Numbered from the stretch's first letter, positions 34,856 through 44,748 are shown. The stretch is DNA of 64,000 nt from Lysobacter sp. A03 (GCF_000855665.1 NZ_JXSS01000045.1:1-64000); one strand, 5' to 3'. Notes: a model not told the origin generated them from the letters alone. Numbers and translations are program-made.

Positions 34856-36109
34856 ATGTCGCTCACTCCAAGCCTGAACCTCCCATCCCCCGCGCAACCC
34901 TGGGGCAGCTTCCTGCGTGGATTGCCGTGCCCGCTCCGACCCGACAGCGGCGATGGCGCTCGGCTGGACAAGCGCATCCTCGCGGCCGATCCGGCCGAGG
35001 TGACCTTCGATCTGGACAAGGCGTCGGTGCGCACCGATGACGTCAAGGAACGCGGCGCCAACACCACCTACACGACCACCGCCGACATGACGGTCGCAGC
35101 TCCGGACGGCAGCAGCACGAGCGTCCCGGTGCGCTACGAAGTGACCCTCCGCAACGAAAACGCGACGCCCGAACAGATGCGCGCGGTGAATCCCTTTGAC
35201 CCCGCCACGATTCCCAACCGGACCCGGATCGAGATCCACGGCAATGACTACGCCGGCACGGCGCTGGAGCCCGCATTCAGGGCACTGGCCAAGGCCAACG
35301 GTATGGAGTCCATCAGCGACCTGCGCCTGTCGCTGGAGATGCTCGACAAGGGCAAGCTGCGGGTCATGAGCGGATCGGAACGCCTGTTTGACGCCCCGCG
35401 CGACGGCGGTCCCTCGTCCTATCCCGCCGACCGCCAGGACTTCACCCGTCACACCACCCTGCTCAGCGATCCGACCGGCAGCGAGCTGGGCGGCTACTCG
35501 CGCATGCTGTTGACCGGGAAGGTGCCCGACGCGACGGTGGTGCTCGCCGAGGCGGTCAACGGCAACGAGATCCACGGCACCGTGACCGAGGCCGGATCGG
35601 GCGAGGTCAACGACATCACCTGGACCCTCGACGCGGAGGGCCGACCGGCCTCCGCCGAAGCCACGCTGACCTGGGAACCCAGCAGCAGGGGACGCGCGTC
35701 CGACCGGATCGAGGTCAACGCGCAGAGCGGCTTCCGCAAGGACAACGACATGAAGGGCACGCCCGACGACGTCGGCCACATCATCGCCTACCGATTCGCA
35801 AACGGGCACGGCTCGGTCAACATGTTCCCGCAGTTTGGCCTGTTCAACCGCGGTGCCTACGCGCGTTTGGAGCAGGAATGGGGCGACTGGCTGGCCAAGG
35901 GCATGGAGGTGTCCATCGAGGTGGAACTGGTCGGCGGCACGTCCCAGCGTCCAGACGAGGTCCACGTGGACTACAAGGTCATCGATCCCGACAGCGGCGC
36001 GGTCGTCTACGATCCGTCACTGATCGCCTTCGCCAACGCCGATGGCCAGGCCTTTGACGCCATCGCCGGTGCCGGCATGGACGAGATGATCGACAGGGCC
36101 ACGGCCTGA
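34856..36109 (+). CDS. Probable toxin with C-terminal DNA/RNA non-specific endonuclease domain
   Basis: This 417-residue protein has no signal peptide. Residues 1-285 are an unrecognised polar, beta-rich part. Residues about 290-385 match the Endonuclease_NS_2 type of beta-beta-alpha-metal nuclease: DDVGHIIAYRF with candidate catalytic His308, NMFPQ, FNRGAYARLEQEW with Asn331, and a VDYKVID strand. This fold forms the nuclease tip of YeeF-type polymorphic toxins. A small YezG-like gene follows 36 bases later, as expected for an immunity protein. It starts 82 bases after the DUF2894 gene, so read-through from the motor cassette is possible. The delivery route is unknown. Confidence 0.7.
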   Translation: MSLTPSLNLPSPAQPWGSFLRGLPCPLRPDSGDGARLDKRILAADPAEVTFDLDKASVRTDDVKERGANTTYTTTADMTVAAPDGSSTSVPVRYEVTLRNENATPEQMRAVNPFDPATIPNRTRIEIHGNDYAGTALEPAFRALAKANGMESISDLRLSLEMLDKGKLRVMSGSERLFDAPRDGGPSSYPADRQDFTRHTTLLSDPTGSELGGYSRMLLTGKVPDATVVLAEAVNGNEIHGTVTEAGSGEVNDITWTLDAEGRPASAEATLTWEPSSRGRASDRIEVNAQSGFRKDNDMKGTPDDVGHIIAYRFANGHGSVNMFPQFGLFNRGAYARLEQEWGDWLAKGMEVSIEVELVGGTSQRPDEVHVDYKVIDPDSGAVVYDPSLIAFANADGQAFDAIAGAGMDEMIDRATA

Positions 36110-36145
36110 GGCCAGACTGGCACGCATCTCTGAACGGGTATCCGC

Positions 36146-36526
36146 ATGGACAGGAATGAACTGATTGCCAGACTCGGCCAGCTGCTGGTGGCCGACCCGG
36201 CGGTCTCGGACGGGCTGTGGGACGGCTATGCCCTGATCGCGCGTTACGGCGACGGCGCGCTGGCACGACGCCTCAGCGGTTTCCGCTATCACGACGGCGC
36301 GGCTGCCGAGGCGGCGACACCGCGCGACCCCGCCATCGGCGATACATTCGACGCGTTGCGTACCGCGACCCTCGTCCCCGGCAAGGCGCCGTGGGATGTC
36401 TGTGTTCTGCGGATCCGCCGCGACACCGGCAAGATCAAGGTCGACTTCGAATACGACGAACCCGAGCAATGGGACATCACTCCCGACACGCTTGCCACCG
36501 TCGCGGAGCGTGCGCGGCCGGCGTAA
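36146..36526 (+). CDS. Putative YezG-like immunity protein
   Basis: This 126-residue acidic, soluble protein ends in a WDVCVLRIRRDTGKIKVDFEYDEPEQWDI segment whose W, hydrophobic strand, GK, dF.Y and W pattern resembles the YezG (DUF600-type) immunity family that neutralises YeeF nuclease toxins. The N-terminal part (ELIARLGQLLVADPAVSDGLWDGYALIARYGD) is helical and then beta. Its position right after the nuclease gene is the strongest argument. The similarity is by pattern only. Confidence 0.6.
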   Translation: MDRNELIARLGQLLVADPAVSDGLWDGYALIARYGDGALARRLSGFRYHDGAAAEAATPRDPAIGDTFDALRTATLVPGKAPWDVCVLRIRRDTGKIKVDFEYDEPEQWDITPDTLATVAERARPA

Positions 36527-36623
36527 GTAGCCGTTGGCGGCGTCTGCGGGTCGACTGGGTAACTGGCGTCTGCATGACCCGCGCCCCGCCCCGGGCCCCA
36601 CCACCACACAAACCGCCGACGCG

Positions 36624-38303
36624 TTACAGCATCGGCAGGTCCAACCCCTTCTCGCGCGCGCACTCTCTGGCAATTTCGTAACCCGCATCCGCATGCCGCA
36701 TCACGCCGGTCGCCGGGTCGTTCCACAGGACGCGGGAGATCCGCTGGTCAGCCGCCTCGCTGCCGTCGCAAACGATAACCACGCCGGAGTGTTGCGAGTA
36801 GCCCATGCCCACGCCGCCGCCGTGGTGCAGTGACACCCAGGTTGCACCGCTCGCAACGTTGAGCATCGCGTTGAGCAGCGGCCAGTCCGAGACCGCGTCG
36901 CTGCCGTCGCGCATTGACTCGGTCTCGCGGTTGGGTGAGGCAACCGACCCGCTGTCCAGATGGTCGCGGCCAATCACCACCGGAGCCTTGAGCTCGCCGT
37001 TGCGCACCATCTCGTTGAACGCCAGGCCCAGCTTGTCGCGCAGGCCCAGGCCGACCCAGCAGATGCGCGCGGGCAGACCCTGGAAATCGATGCGCTCGCG
37101 CGCCATGTCCAGCCAGTTGTGCAGGTGGGCGTCGTCGGGAATCAGTTCCTTGACCTTGGCGTCGGTCCTGTAGATGTCCTCCGGGTCACCGCTCAGCGCG
37201 ACCCAGCGGAACGGGCCGATGCCCTTGCAGAACAGCGGGCGCACATAGGCGGGGACGAAACCCGGGAAGTCGAAGGCGTTCGTGCAGCCGTCGTCGAACG
37301 CCATCTGGCGGATGTTGTTGCCGTAGTCGAAGGTCGGGATGCCCTGCGCGTGGAAGGCCAGCATCGCCTCGACGTGCTTGCGCATGGAGTGCATCGCCGC
37401 GTCGCGGATCCGACCGGGTGCGTCGCGCTGGCCTTCCTGCCACTCGGCCACCGTCAGTCCGATCGGCAGGTAACCGTGCACCGGGTCGTGGGCGCTGGTC
37501 TGGTCGGTGACCGCATCCGGGCGCACGCCTCGACGGACCAGCTCGGGCAGGATCAGCGCGGCATTGCCCAGGAGCGCGATCGACTTGGCCTCACCGGCGG
37601 CGGTGTATTTCTCGATCCGTGCCAGTGCGTCGTCCAGATCCGTGGCCTGCTCGTCGACGTAACGCGTACGCAGGCGCATGTCGATGCGGCTCTGCTGGCA
37701 CTCGATATTCAGGCTGCACGCACCGGCCAGGCTGGCTGCCAGCGGTTGCGCGCCGCCCATGCCGCCCAGCCCGGCTGTCAGGATCCAGCGGCCCTTGAGG
37801 CTACCGCCGTAATGCTGGCGACCCATCTCCACGAAGGTCTCATAGGTGCCCTGCACGATCCCCTGGCTGCCGATGTAGATCCAACTGCCCGCGGTCATCT
37901 GGCCGTACATCATCAGGCCCTTGCGATCGAGCTCATTGAAGTGCTCCCAGGTCGCCCAGTGCGGGACCAGATTGGAGTTGGCGATCAGCACGCGAGGGGC
38001 GTCGGCGTGGGTACGGAAGATGCCGACCGGCTTGCCCGACTGCACCAGCAGGGTCTGGTCGTCCTCCAGCGATTTCAGCGACTCGATGATCGCGTCATAG
38101 CTTTCCCAGTCGCGCGCGGCGCGGCCGATACCGCCATAGACCACCAGACTGGTTGGATCCTCGGCCACCTCCGCATCCAGGTTGTTCTGCATCATCCGGA
38201 ACGGCGCCTCGGTCAGCCACGACTTGCAGGTCAGCTCGCTGCCGCGCGGAGAGCGGATGACACGGGCGGGATCGGTGCGCGTGTGGGTCACGGGACTGGA
38301 CAT
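36624..38303 (-). CDS. hutU: Urocanate hydratase
   Basis: HutU converts urocanate to imidazolonepropionate in histidine breakdown, using NAD+ as an electrophile. The 559-residue length is normal. Motifs include [35 protein letters not shown], the NAD-binding [22 protein letters not shown], the [15 protein letters not shown] active-site region with its conserved Cys, and [13 protein letters not shown]. The other hut genes (hutH, hutI, hutG, hutC) are not in the window on either side, so it stands alone here. Confidence 0.97.
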   Translation of the reverse strand: MSSPVTHTRTDPARVIRSPRGSELTCKSWLTEAPFRMMQNNLDAEVAEDPTSLVVYGGIGRAARDWESYDAIIESLKSLEDDQTLLVQSGKPVGIFRTHADAPRVLIANSNLVPHWATWEHFNELDRKGLMMYGQMTAGSWIYIGSQGIVQGTYETFVEMGRQHYGGSLKGRWILTAGLGGMGGAQPLAASLAGACSLNIECQQSRIDMRLRTRYVDEQATDLDDALARIEKYTAAGEAKSIALLGNAALILPELVRRGVRPDAVTDQTSAHDPVHGYLPIGLTVAEWQEGQRDAPGRIRDAAMHSMRKHVEAMLAFHAQGIPTFDYGNNIRQMAFDDGCTNAFDFPGFVPAYVRPLFCKGIGPFRWVALSGDPEDIYRTDAKVKELIPDDAHLHNWLDMARERIDFQGLPARICWVGLGLRDKLGLAFNEMVRNGELKAPVVIGRDHLDSGSVASPNRETESMRDGSDAVSDWPLLNAMLNVASGATWVSLHHGGGVGMGYSQHSGVVIVCDGSEAADQRISRVLWNDPATGVMRHADAGYEIARECAREKGLDLPML

Positions 38304-38429
38304 GACAAACCCTGTCGGTAATCGATAGGACGGGGATTATCGCATCGCCTCCCGCTGCGGTTTTCCTGCGCCAGCAGAGTCGCACTTTCGGCACGCACGG
38401 CTGCAACATCCAGACGCTAGGATGAGTCC

Positions 38430-39710
38430 ATGCGCCCATTCAAATTTGCGGCCCGGTCCGCACTCACGACACTCTTCGCGCTGGCCCTGCTGGCCTGCAC
38501 ATCGCTCCCCCACGACAACATCAACGTGGCCGCAACGCCACCGCCGCAGGTGCTGCTGATGTCACTGGACGGGTTCCGGCCGGATTACCTGGATCTGGGA
38601 ATCACGCCGAACCTGAAACGCATCAGCGACCACGGCGTACAGGCGGAATGGATGACGCCCTCCTATCCCAGCCTGACCTTCCCCAACCACTTCACCATCG
38701 TCACCGGCAAGCGCCCCGATCACCACGGCATCGTCCACAACTCGATGCGCGACCCCGAACTGGGCAAGTTCAGCCTGGGCAACCGCGAAGCGGTGTCGGA
38801 CGGGCGCTGGTGGGACAGCGAGCCGATCTGGGTCACCGTCGAAAAAGCTGGACTGCGCGCCGGCACGATGTTCTGGCCAGGCTCGGAGGCGGCGATCGGC
38901 GGTATCCAGGCCAGCCACTGGAAGCCCTTCGACGCGAAAATGCCGATGGCCGATCGCGTCGATACCGTGTTGGCGTGGCTGGCGGAACCAGAGGCTACCC
39001 GCCCGCGTTTCAGCACGCTCTACTTCGAGGCGGTCGACAGCGCCGCGCACGCCAACGGGCCGGATTCCGAGGAGGCGTACGCGGCGATCCGCAACGTCGA
39101 TGCTGCGATGGGCCGCCTGCTGGATGGGATCGATGCGCTCGGGCTGACCCGGGAACTCAACGTGGTAGTGGTGTCCGACCATGGGATGGCCACCGTCTCA
39201 CCGGACCAGTTCGTGGTGATCGAGGACATGGTCGATCCCGCCGATGCCGAGTTCGTGACCGCCGGCCAATCCGTCGGATTCGTGCCCCGACCCGGTCGGC
39301 GCGCCGCAGCCGAGTCCCAGCTGCTGGGCGCGCACGAGCACTACGAATGCTGGCGCAAGGCCGAACTGCCGGAGCGCTGGCACTACGGCACCCACCCGCG
39401 CATTCCGCCGATCGTCTGCCAGATGCATGAGGGCTACGACGCCCTGCGCCGCGCCTGGCTCGAGACCCGTTCCAGGACCACCAACCGCGGCTCGCACGGC
39501 TTCGACCCCGCCCTGCCGTCGATGCGCGCTATCTTCCTCGCGCGCGGACCGGCGTTCCGCGAAAACGCCCGTGTCCCCGCGTTCGACAACATCGATGTCT
39601 ATCCTTTGTTGATGTCCATACTGGACGTCGAGCCGGCAGCCAACGAGGGCGGTGACGGCGCGATGGAGTCACTCAAGCCCGGCGCACGGAGGGCGGCCGG
39701 CGCACTCTGA
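38430..39710 (+). CDS. Ectonucleotide pyrophosphatase/phosphodiesterase (NPP) family lipoprotein
   Basis: This 426-residue member of the alkaline phosphatase superfamily has a signal peptide with lipobox ALLAC (Cys23). Metal ligands and nucleophile are visible: SLDGFRPDY (Asp), SYPSLTFPNH (the Thr is the NPP nucleophile), EAVDSAAH, VVSDHGM and NRGSHGFDP. The Thr nucleophile and overall layout match the xanthomonad NPP enzymes, which cleave nucleotide phosphodiesters. It should act in the periplasm or at the cell surface. It lies 12 bases before ogt and may be co-transcribed. Confidence 0.92.
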   Translation: MRPFKFAARSALTTLFALALLACTSLPHDNINVAATPPPQVLLMSLDGFRPDYLDLGITPNLKRISDHGVQAEWMTPSYPSLTFPNHFTIVTGKRPDHHGIVHNSMRDPELGKFSLGNREAVSDGRWWDSEPIWVTVEKAGLRAGTMFWPGSEAAIGGIQASHWKPFDAKMPMADRVDTVLAWLAEPEATRPRFSTLYFEAVDSAAHANGPDSEEAYAAIRNVDAAMGRLLDGIDALGLTRELNVVVVSDHGMATVSPDQFVVIEDMVDPADAEFVTAGQSVGFVPRPGRRAAAESQLLGAHEHYECWRKAELPERWHYGTHPRIPPIVCQMHEGYDALRRAWLETRSRTTNRGSHGFDPALPSMRAIFLARGPAFRENARVPAFDNIDVYPLLMSILDVEPAANEGGDGAMESLKPGARRAAGAL

Positions 39711-39722
39711 TGAGGTCCTGAG

Positions 39723-40205
39723 ATGATTGTATTCACCACCATCGGCAGCCCCGTAGGGCCGCTCCTGCTCGCAACGGACGCTGATGGACTGCGTTTGATC
39801 GAGTTCAGCCAACCGCGCCACCCCGTGAAGCGCAGCGCCGAATGGCGGGAGGGCTCGCATCCGGTGCTGGACGCGGCCACAACGCAACTGGATGAGTACT
39901 TCGCCGGCTACCGCACCGGCTTCGACCTGCCGATTTCCCCGCAGGGAACGCCCTTCCAGCGGGATACCTGGAGCGCATTGGCGGAAATTCGATATGGCGA
40001 GACTGTCAGCTATGGCGAACTGGCGAGCCGCGCCGGACACGCAGGAGCCGTCCGCGCGGTTGGTGCTGCCGTGGGTCGAAACCCAGTCCCGATCGTGGTC
40101 CCTTGCCACCGCGTCATGGGCGCCGACGGCAGCATGACCGGCTTCTCAGGCGGGCTTCCGGTGAAGCGCCAGCTTCTGGTGCTGGAAGGCGCTTTGCCCG
40201 CATAA
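39723..40205 (+). CDS. ogt: Methylated-DNA--protein-cysteine methyltransferase
   Basis: Ogt removes O6-alkyl groups from guanine by irreversible transfer to its own cysteine. The 160-residue length fits the Ogt form without the AdaA part. The active-site motif is VPCHRVMGADGSMTGFSGG, preceded by GTPFQRDTWSAL, YGETVSYGELA and the RAVGAAVGRNP recognition helix. It follows the NPP gene closely on the same strand. A convergent-strand terminator lies at its 3' end. Confidence 0.95.
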   Translation: MIVFTTIGSPVGPLLLATDADGLRLIEFSQPRHPVKRSAEWREGSHPVLDAATTQLDEYFAGYRTGFDLPISPQGTPFQRDTWSALAEIRYGETVSYGELASRAGHAGAVRAVGAAVGRNPVPIVVPCHRVMGADGSMTGFSGGLPVKRQLLVLEGALPA

Positions 40206-40238
40206 AAAAACCCAGACGCGGGGCCACCGAGCCTGGGT
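40204..40238 (-). terminator. Intrinsic terminator, minus strand
   Basis: Read on the minus strand, ACCCAG and CTGGGT enclose an internal partly paired GGTGGCCCC region and are followed by seven T. It ends transcription from the small secreted-protein gene and overlaps the ogt stop. Confidence 0.6.
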
Positions 40239-40344
40239 CAAATAGGGATGTTGCCCCGATACCGCCTGAAGCCTTCTTGCGGTGATTCAAAGCTACAGTG
40301 CGATAACGTAAGTCACTGTTAAGAAACGCGTTAATAATTCGCTA

Positions 40345-40845
40345 TCAGCGCGTGGGAACTTTCCCCTCTCCGGGGATGATGTCGCGCAGGTACTGCTTCC
40401 CGCCCTCGCGGGTCTTCCGACGCTCTGCGAGGGTCATGCATTTGTTGATCGGCATCTTGCTGCCGGTGGGACGCTCGCGCCGGCAGATCACCCGACTGTC
40501 GTCCGCCGCTTGGGAAAGTATCTGGTTGAGCTCTTCCTGCCGATTGAACACATCCACCCGTGGCAGGGGCGGAAGCGCGGCGATGGACCCGCTGCGGTCG
40601 ATGATCGTCTTGATTTCGGTCATCAAGGTCAGCGCCCGGCTGCGCTGCTCGGGAGTGATCTCCTCGTACGTGTTGGTGTTGTCGAGCTGATGGATGATCG
40701 CTTTCTCGTAGACGCTGAAGTCCTCGATCGTCTCGATATCGAGCGGTTGCGGCGCGCTCGTTTCGGCAGCCACCAGTGGCCCGGCGAGCAACGCGAAAAA
40801 TATCGGCAGCGCAATCCATGCGGCAAGTGAAGCGGAACGTGTCAT
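40345..40845 (-). CDS. Small secreted protein of unknown function
   Basis: Start ATG 40845 has AGGGA upstream and gives 166 residues with a clear signal peptide (LAAWIALPIFFALLAGPLVAA). The mature part is helical and charged (IETIEDFSVYEKAIIHQL, ALTLMTEIKTIID). It has two cysteines (VICRRERPTGSKMP and INKCMTLAERR) that may pair. A CRRERPTGS.MP...C signature recurs, as I recall, in short xanthomonad secreted proteins, but I assign no function. It lies downstream of rimK on the same strand with 74 bases between. Confidence 0.65.
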   Translation of the reverse strand: MTRSASLAAWIALPIFFALLAGPLVAAETSAPQPLDIETIEDFSVYEKAIIHQLDNTNTYEEITPEQRSRALTLMTEIKTIIDRSGSIAALPPLPRVDVFNRQEELNQILSQAADDSRVICRRERPTGSKMPINKCMTLAERRKTREGGKQYLRDIIPGEGKVPTR

Positions 40846-40919
40846 TGTCGATTCCCTGTTTTTTATGTTTGCCGCTGACGTACTGCGGATGAGCAACGTT
40901 CACACAATGTTTACCGGAT

Positions 40920-41840
40920 TCACTTCGTGGTCAAGTTTCTCGCCGAACCCGTTTTTGCCTTCTGGGCTTTGTAACGAAGCGTCGCGTACTGGATGATCTC
41001 CGCCGCCACGTCGACCCCGCTCACGCTCTCGATGCCCTCCAGACCCGGCGAGGCGTTCACTTCCAACACCAGCGGTCCGCGATGGGAGCGGACCAGGTCA
41101 ACACCTGCGACCCCAAGGCCGAGCACGCGCGCAGCGCGGATCGCCGCGTCCTGCTCCGCGCGGCTGGCCTTGGCGGCCTGCGCGCTTCCCCCGCGGTGCA
41201 GGTTGGAGCGGAAGTCCCCGATCGGTGCCTGGCGTTTCATCGCCGCTACCACCTTGTTGCCCACCACGAAGCAGCGCAGGTCGGCGCCATCGGCCTCGGG
41301 GATGAATTCCTGCACCAGGAACTGCGCATACAGCCCGCGGAGCGCCTCGATCACGCCGCGTGAGGCTGACAGCTTCTCGGTCAACATCACCCCGGCGCCC
41401 TGGGTGCCTTCGTTGAGCTTGATGACATGCGGCGGTGGCCCGAGCATTTCCAACAGGTCAACGGTGTCGTCCGGGTTGTCGCCAAACACCGTCACCGGCA
41501 TGCCGATGCCTTGCGCGGCCAGCATTTGGTGGCTGCGAAGCTTGTCGCGCGCGCGCAGGATCGCATCGGAGGAGTTGATGCTGAGGGTGCCCATCAGCTC
41601 GAACTGGCGAAGCACCGCGGTGCCATAGCGCGTAACCGAAGTGCCGATACGCGGGATCACCACCTGGAACCCGGAAATAGGACGGCTCTTGTAGCGCATC
41701 GCAAAGCCGCCGCTGGAGATGTGCATGTAGCAGCGCAGCGGATCCAGCGTGCGCACGGTGTGGCCCTGGGCACGCGCCGCCTCCACCAGTCGGCGGGTCG
41801 AATACAGCTTGGCATTGCGCGTGAGGATGGCAAATTTCAT
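40920..41840 (-). CDS. rimK: RimK-type alpha-L-glutamate ligase
   Basis: RimK is an ATP-grasp enzyme that adds glutamate residues to the C terminus of ribosomal protein S6 and can make poly-alpha-glutamate. The 306 residues begin MKFAILTRN and contain [14 protein letters not shown] (ATP-binding loop), [36 protein letters not shown] and [13 protein letters not shown], all typical. It overlaps the upstream protease gene by four bases (ATGA), so the pair is translationally coupled. Confidence 0.95.
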   Translation of the reverse strand: MKFAILTRNAKLYSTRRLVEAARAQGHTVRTLDPLRCYMHISSGGFAMRYKSRPISGFQVVIPRIGTSVTRYGTAVLRQFELMGTLSINSSDAILRARDKLRSHQMLAAQGIGMPVTVFGDNPDDTVDLLEMLGPPPHVIKLNEGTQGAGVMLTEKLSASRGVIEALRGLYAQFLVQEFIPEADGADLRCFVVGNKVVAAMKRQAPIGDFRSNLHRGGSAQAAKASRAEQDAAIRAARVLGLGVAGVDLVRSHRGPLVLEVNASPGLEGIESVSGVDVAAEIIQYATLRYKAQKAKTGSARNLTTK

Positions 41841-42316
41841 GGATGGTGCGCCGGTAGGGAGGTGCTGGGAGCGTCGGCTGCAACAAGGATCCGCCGCCCG
41901 TGGAGGAACGACCGTGCCGGATCGACGGTGAAGGCACGGGCCATGGCGGTTCGTCCCAGCAGCATCGGGAACAGCATGCGCCGGCGATCGGTCAGGTTGA
42001 TGTCGATTTCACGCTCGATGCCGCCCAAGCGCAGCGAAGTACGAATGAACGCCCGGCGCGTGCGGTGGCCGCCGGAGTCGGTGACCTCACGCTCGTCTGC
42101 CAGCACAGCGGCGCCTTCCACCGCGCCGGTGCCGTTGGCGCCGGGCGTGACGCGGAAGCCGACCCACGGCTGGCCCGCTTCAAAGAAGCGCCACTGTGCA
42201 TCGACGTGCAGCGCCGAGGTCCGCGCGCCGCTGTCCACTTTCGCCCGGATCCCGTCCAGACCCAGGCCCGGCAGATCCACCCATTCGCGCCAACCAAGCA
42301 CCACCGGCAGTGTCAT
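41837..42316 (-). CDS. RimB-like retropepsin-fold protease (ATP-dependent zinc protease family)
   Basis: Start ATG 42316 has GGAG 8 bases upstream and gives 159 residues. The sequence shows [13 protein letters not shown], then [13 protein letters not shown], where DSGA is the retropepsin-type catalytic Asp loop, and later [12 protein letters not shown]. This is the COG4067 family, often named ATP-dependent zinc protease. In Pseudomonas the relative RimB works with RimK to tune glutamation of S6. The direct coupling to rimK here supports the same role. The third Pseudomonas partner, rimA, is not seen. Confidence 0.85.
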   Translation of the reverse strand: MTLPVVLGWREWVDLPGLGLDGIRAKVDSGARTSALHVDAQWRFFEAGQPWVGFRVTPGANGTGAVEGAAVLADEREVTDSGGHRTRRAFIRTSLRLGGIEREIDINLTDRRRMLFPMLLGRTAMARAFTVDPARSFLHGRRILVAADAPSTSLPAHHP

Positions 42317-42357
42317 GCCCGTACTCCGCTCCACGCTGATCCGATTGTCGATCCAAT

Positions 42358-42395
42358 AAAAACGGCGGCCCCGTCCATCTGGACCGGGGCCGCCG
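42358..42395 (-). terminator. Intrinsic terminator after tRNA-Gly
   Basis: On the minus strand a long GC stem (CGGCGGCCCC against GGGGCCGCCG, plus GGTCC and GGAC extensions with one bulge) is followed by TTTTT. It lies 7 bases after the tRNA 3' end and before the RimB-like gene. Confidence 0.85.
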
Positions 42396-42401
42396 CGTAT
42401 G

Positions 42402-42475
42402 TGGAGCGGGTGAAGGGAATCGAACCCTCGTCAGTTGCTTGGGAAGCAACAGCTCTACCATTGAGCTACACCCGC
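42402..42475 (-). tRNA. tRNA-Gly (anticodon CCC)
   Basis: The 74-base minus-strand RNA folds as a cloverleaf: acceptor GCGGGTG with CACCCGC, a D-arm with AGCTCAATGGTAGAGCT, an anticodon stem GTTGC/GCAAC with loop TTCCCAA (anticodon CCC, reads GGG), and a T-arm with GGTTCGATTCC. The 3' CCA is encoded. It closely resembles E. coli tRNA-Gly(CCC). Confidence 0.97.
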
Positions 42476-42521
42476 GTGCTGCAAAGTTTAATGCGTTTGC
42501 CGCCGCGCGGGGAATCGGCGG

Positions 42522-44369
42522 TCAGAAGTTCCCGCCGACCGTCGCGAACACCGTGGTGTTGCTGCCGCCGCTCTGCCCAGCGGTCAGGCTGGTGCCCAGG
42601 TTCGTCTCCAGACCCATCACTCGCGTGCGCGCACCCAAGGTGAGGGTGCCGTAGGTGTCGTCGAAGGCAACCCCGGGTACCGCGAACGGCGCCGTGCCTG
42701 GCATCGATTGCAGACGTGCAAAGGCTTCGCGCGGCACGTCCTCGAACTCACGGTCCACCGTCAGCCGCGCATATGGCTGCAGCTGCTCGCTGGCGGCGTA
42801 GCGCATCTGCCAGCCGGCTGTGCCGATCAGCGAGTCGAATTTGTGCTCCGGATACGCCAGCGAAGTCGAGAGCTGCGAGTCGCTTTCCGCAAACCCGTCG
42901 ATCTGGATCTTCTGTGCCAGCAGACCCACCACGGGGCCGTGGCGCAGGGCGCCGTCGCCGAACTCGTAACCGGCGTTGACTCCGGCCGTGACGTTGCTGC
43001 CGTCCACGTCCGCGCGATGGATCCGGGTCGCCCGGCCCAGGTTGACCTGGCGCTTGATGTCCATCCCCAGCTGGCTGTAGCTCAGCTGGCCGTTGACCCA
43101 GGCACCGGTCGGGGATGCCCAGCCGATGTAGCCGCCCAGGGTGGCTTCGCTCTGATTGAAGCTGCCACCGCTGCGGCCCCAGTCCTGGCTGGCCTTGCCG
43201 TAGCCGCCGAAGGCGCCCAGGGTCATGCCGTTGCTGTGCCAGTCGATACCGACCGTCAGCGCGGGAACGGCACCGTCGTACATGTCGCCGTGGTCGTAGC
43301 GCTGGAAGTCGCCACGCACGTCCGCCCACCATCGCTTGCCGTCGGTCGTCGTGGTGCCGGTGGCCTGCGCCGCGACCCGGTCTGCCCGCGCGCGACCAGT
43401 GACCGCTGCCGAATGGGTCAACACCGCCATCTGCCGCGGCGCGTCCAGGATGGATGTCGCGTAATCGGCGATCACCTCATGGGCCGCGCCGGAGGGATGG
43501 ACCCCGTCGGCGAATGCATAGCTCGTCGCCGCATCGGGCGTGACGTAGGTCCCCGGCTGGCAGGTCACCGACTGCGCGGTGATCTGCGGCTGGCAGGCGG
43601 TACCGGTGATGTTGGAGAAACCGAAGTCAGCCGGGTTGGCCGACACCTCCTGGAACAGGTGGAACATGTCCAGTGGAATCACGCGCAGGCCGCTGGCGAC
43701 CAGGCCGCCATAAAGCGCGTCGTTATAGATGCTGGCCAACTGCGTCAACTGGCCCTGCGCCACCGCGCCCTGAGCGCGCGCCGACGGCGTCAGGCCCAGG
43801 TCCGGAATGCTCGGCACCAGCACGTAGCGGGCACCGGCGGACTGCAACGCGCCGATCGCGCCGATCTGCGCGGCGACCGAGGAACCGATCGTCGCCTGCA
43901 CCGGAGCGCCTTGGGCGACGGCAAACAGGTCATTGTTGCCGCCCCACACGGTATACAGCGCATTGGAGTCGGCCACGCCGCCGGTGGCGGCCAGATAGCC
44001 GGCCACCTGGGTGGTCATGGAGGGGGTGAATCCGAGTGCGCCAACCTCATCCTCCCCGGCGCGGGCGCCGCCGACGGCGTAGTTGCTGCCGCCCTGGTTG
44101 GCGGCGTTCGCGTCGGTGCCGTAGTAGTCGGCCAGGTACTCGGACCAAACCAGCCACGGGTTGGTCGTGAACTTGCCCAGGATCCCCGCTTGCGGCCCGA
44201 CCGCGCCCACCAGGACCGGCCGGAAATGCCCGGAGTCAGTCAGGCTGTCACCGAAGAAGATCGTCTGCGAGTACGCCTGGGTGTAGTTGGCCGGGGCGGC
44301 GGACTGAGCGAGCGCGGGCGCCGCGGCCAGCGCCAGCGCCACGGCGAGAACGGAACGAAGGGGTTTCAT
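42522..44369 (-). CDS. GDSL esterase/lipase autotransporter (EstA-like)
   Basis: This 615-residue protein starts at ATG 44369, with GGAGC upstream and a signal peptide cut after ALA. The passenger is a GDSL hydrolase: [10 protein letters not shown] (nucleophilic Ser), the GGNND block and [11 protein letters not shown] (Asp/His). A barrel-type autotransporter domain occupies the last 270 residues or so and ends in VFATVGGNF with a terminal Phe. EstA-type proteins stay anchored in the outer membrane with the esterase facing out. In Pseudomonas EstA affects rhamnolipid production and motility. The gene is preceded by no partner genes. Confidence 0.93.
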   Translation of the reverse strand: MKPLRSVLAVALALAAAPALAQSAAPANYTQAYSQTIFFGDSLTDSGHFRPVLVGAVGPQAGILGKFTTNPWLVWSEYLADYYGTDANAANQGGSNYAVGGARAGEDEVGALGFTPSMTTQVAGYLAATGGVADSNALYTVWGGNNDLFAVAQGAPVQATIGSSVAAQIGAIGALQSAGARYVLVPSIPDLGLTPSARAQGAVAQGQLTQLASIYNDALYGGLVASGLRVIPLDMFHLFQEVSANPADFGFSNITGTACQPQITAQSVTCQPGTYVTPDAATSYAFADGVHPSGAAHEVIADYATSILDAPRQMAVLTHSAAVTGRARADRVAAQATGTTTTDGKRWWADVRGDFQRYDHGDMYDGAVPALTVGIDWHSNGMTLGAFGGYGKASQDWGRSGGSFNQSEATLGGYIGWASPTGAWVNGQLSYSQLGMDIKRQVNLGRATRIHRADVDGSNVTAGVNAGYEFGDGALRHGPVVGLLAQKIQIDGFAESDSQLSTSLAYPEHKFDSLIGTAGWQMRYAASEQLQPYARLTVDREFEDVPREAFARLQSMPGTAPFAVPGVAFDDTYGTLTLGARTRVMGLETNLGTSLTAGQSGGSNTTVFATVGGNF

Positions 44370-44547
44370 CGGCAAGCTCCTGCAACTGATGATCGGGAAA
44401 ATCCAGGGGAAACGGCTTCCTGCCGGCGACCCGGATATGGCGTCGTTTCAGCGGCCGCAGCCACCGGGCCGGCCAAGGATACATCCGCCAGGAACAGCGT
44501 TCAGCCTGTCGCTGGCCTCCCGCGTCCGCACGCACGACAATGGCGGC

Positions 44548-44748
44548 ATGAACATCACCCTCAATGGCGAGCCGCGTGCACTCGCGGCACCCACAACCGT
44601 AGTGGACCTGCTGGCCTCCGAAGGGCTGGCCGAGCGCCGGGTCGCGGTCGAGGTCAACGGCGAGATCGTCCCGCGCAGCCAGCACGCCGGCCGGGCACTG
44701 GCGGACGGGGACAAGGTCGAGATCGTCCATGCGCTTGGTGGTGGCTGA
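44548..44748 (+). CDS. thiS: Sulfur carrier protein ThiS
   Basis: ThiS is the ubiquitin-like carrier whose C-terminal glycine becomes a thiocarboxylate and donates sulfur to the thiazole ring of thiamine. Start ATG 44548 gives 66 residues ([12 protein letters not shown]) and the essential Gly-Gly ending is present (HALGGG). It is followed 71 bases later by thiG. I saw no TPP-riboswitch (THI-box) core upstream. Confidence 0.95.
   Translation: MNITLNGEPRALAAPTTVVDLLASEGLAERRVAVEVNGEIVPRSQHAGRALADGDKVEIVHALGGG

Noticed and set aside
44370-44547. Possible TPP riboswitch upstream of thiS
   Set aside because: No THI-box core (CUGAGA or the paired GA-CCUGA element) is visible; the region contains only the autotransporter start and scattered GC-rich sequence.
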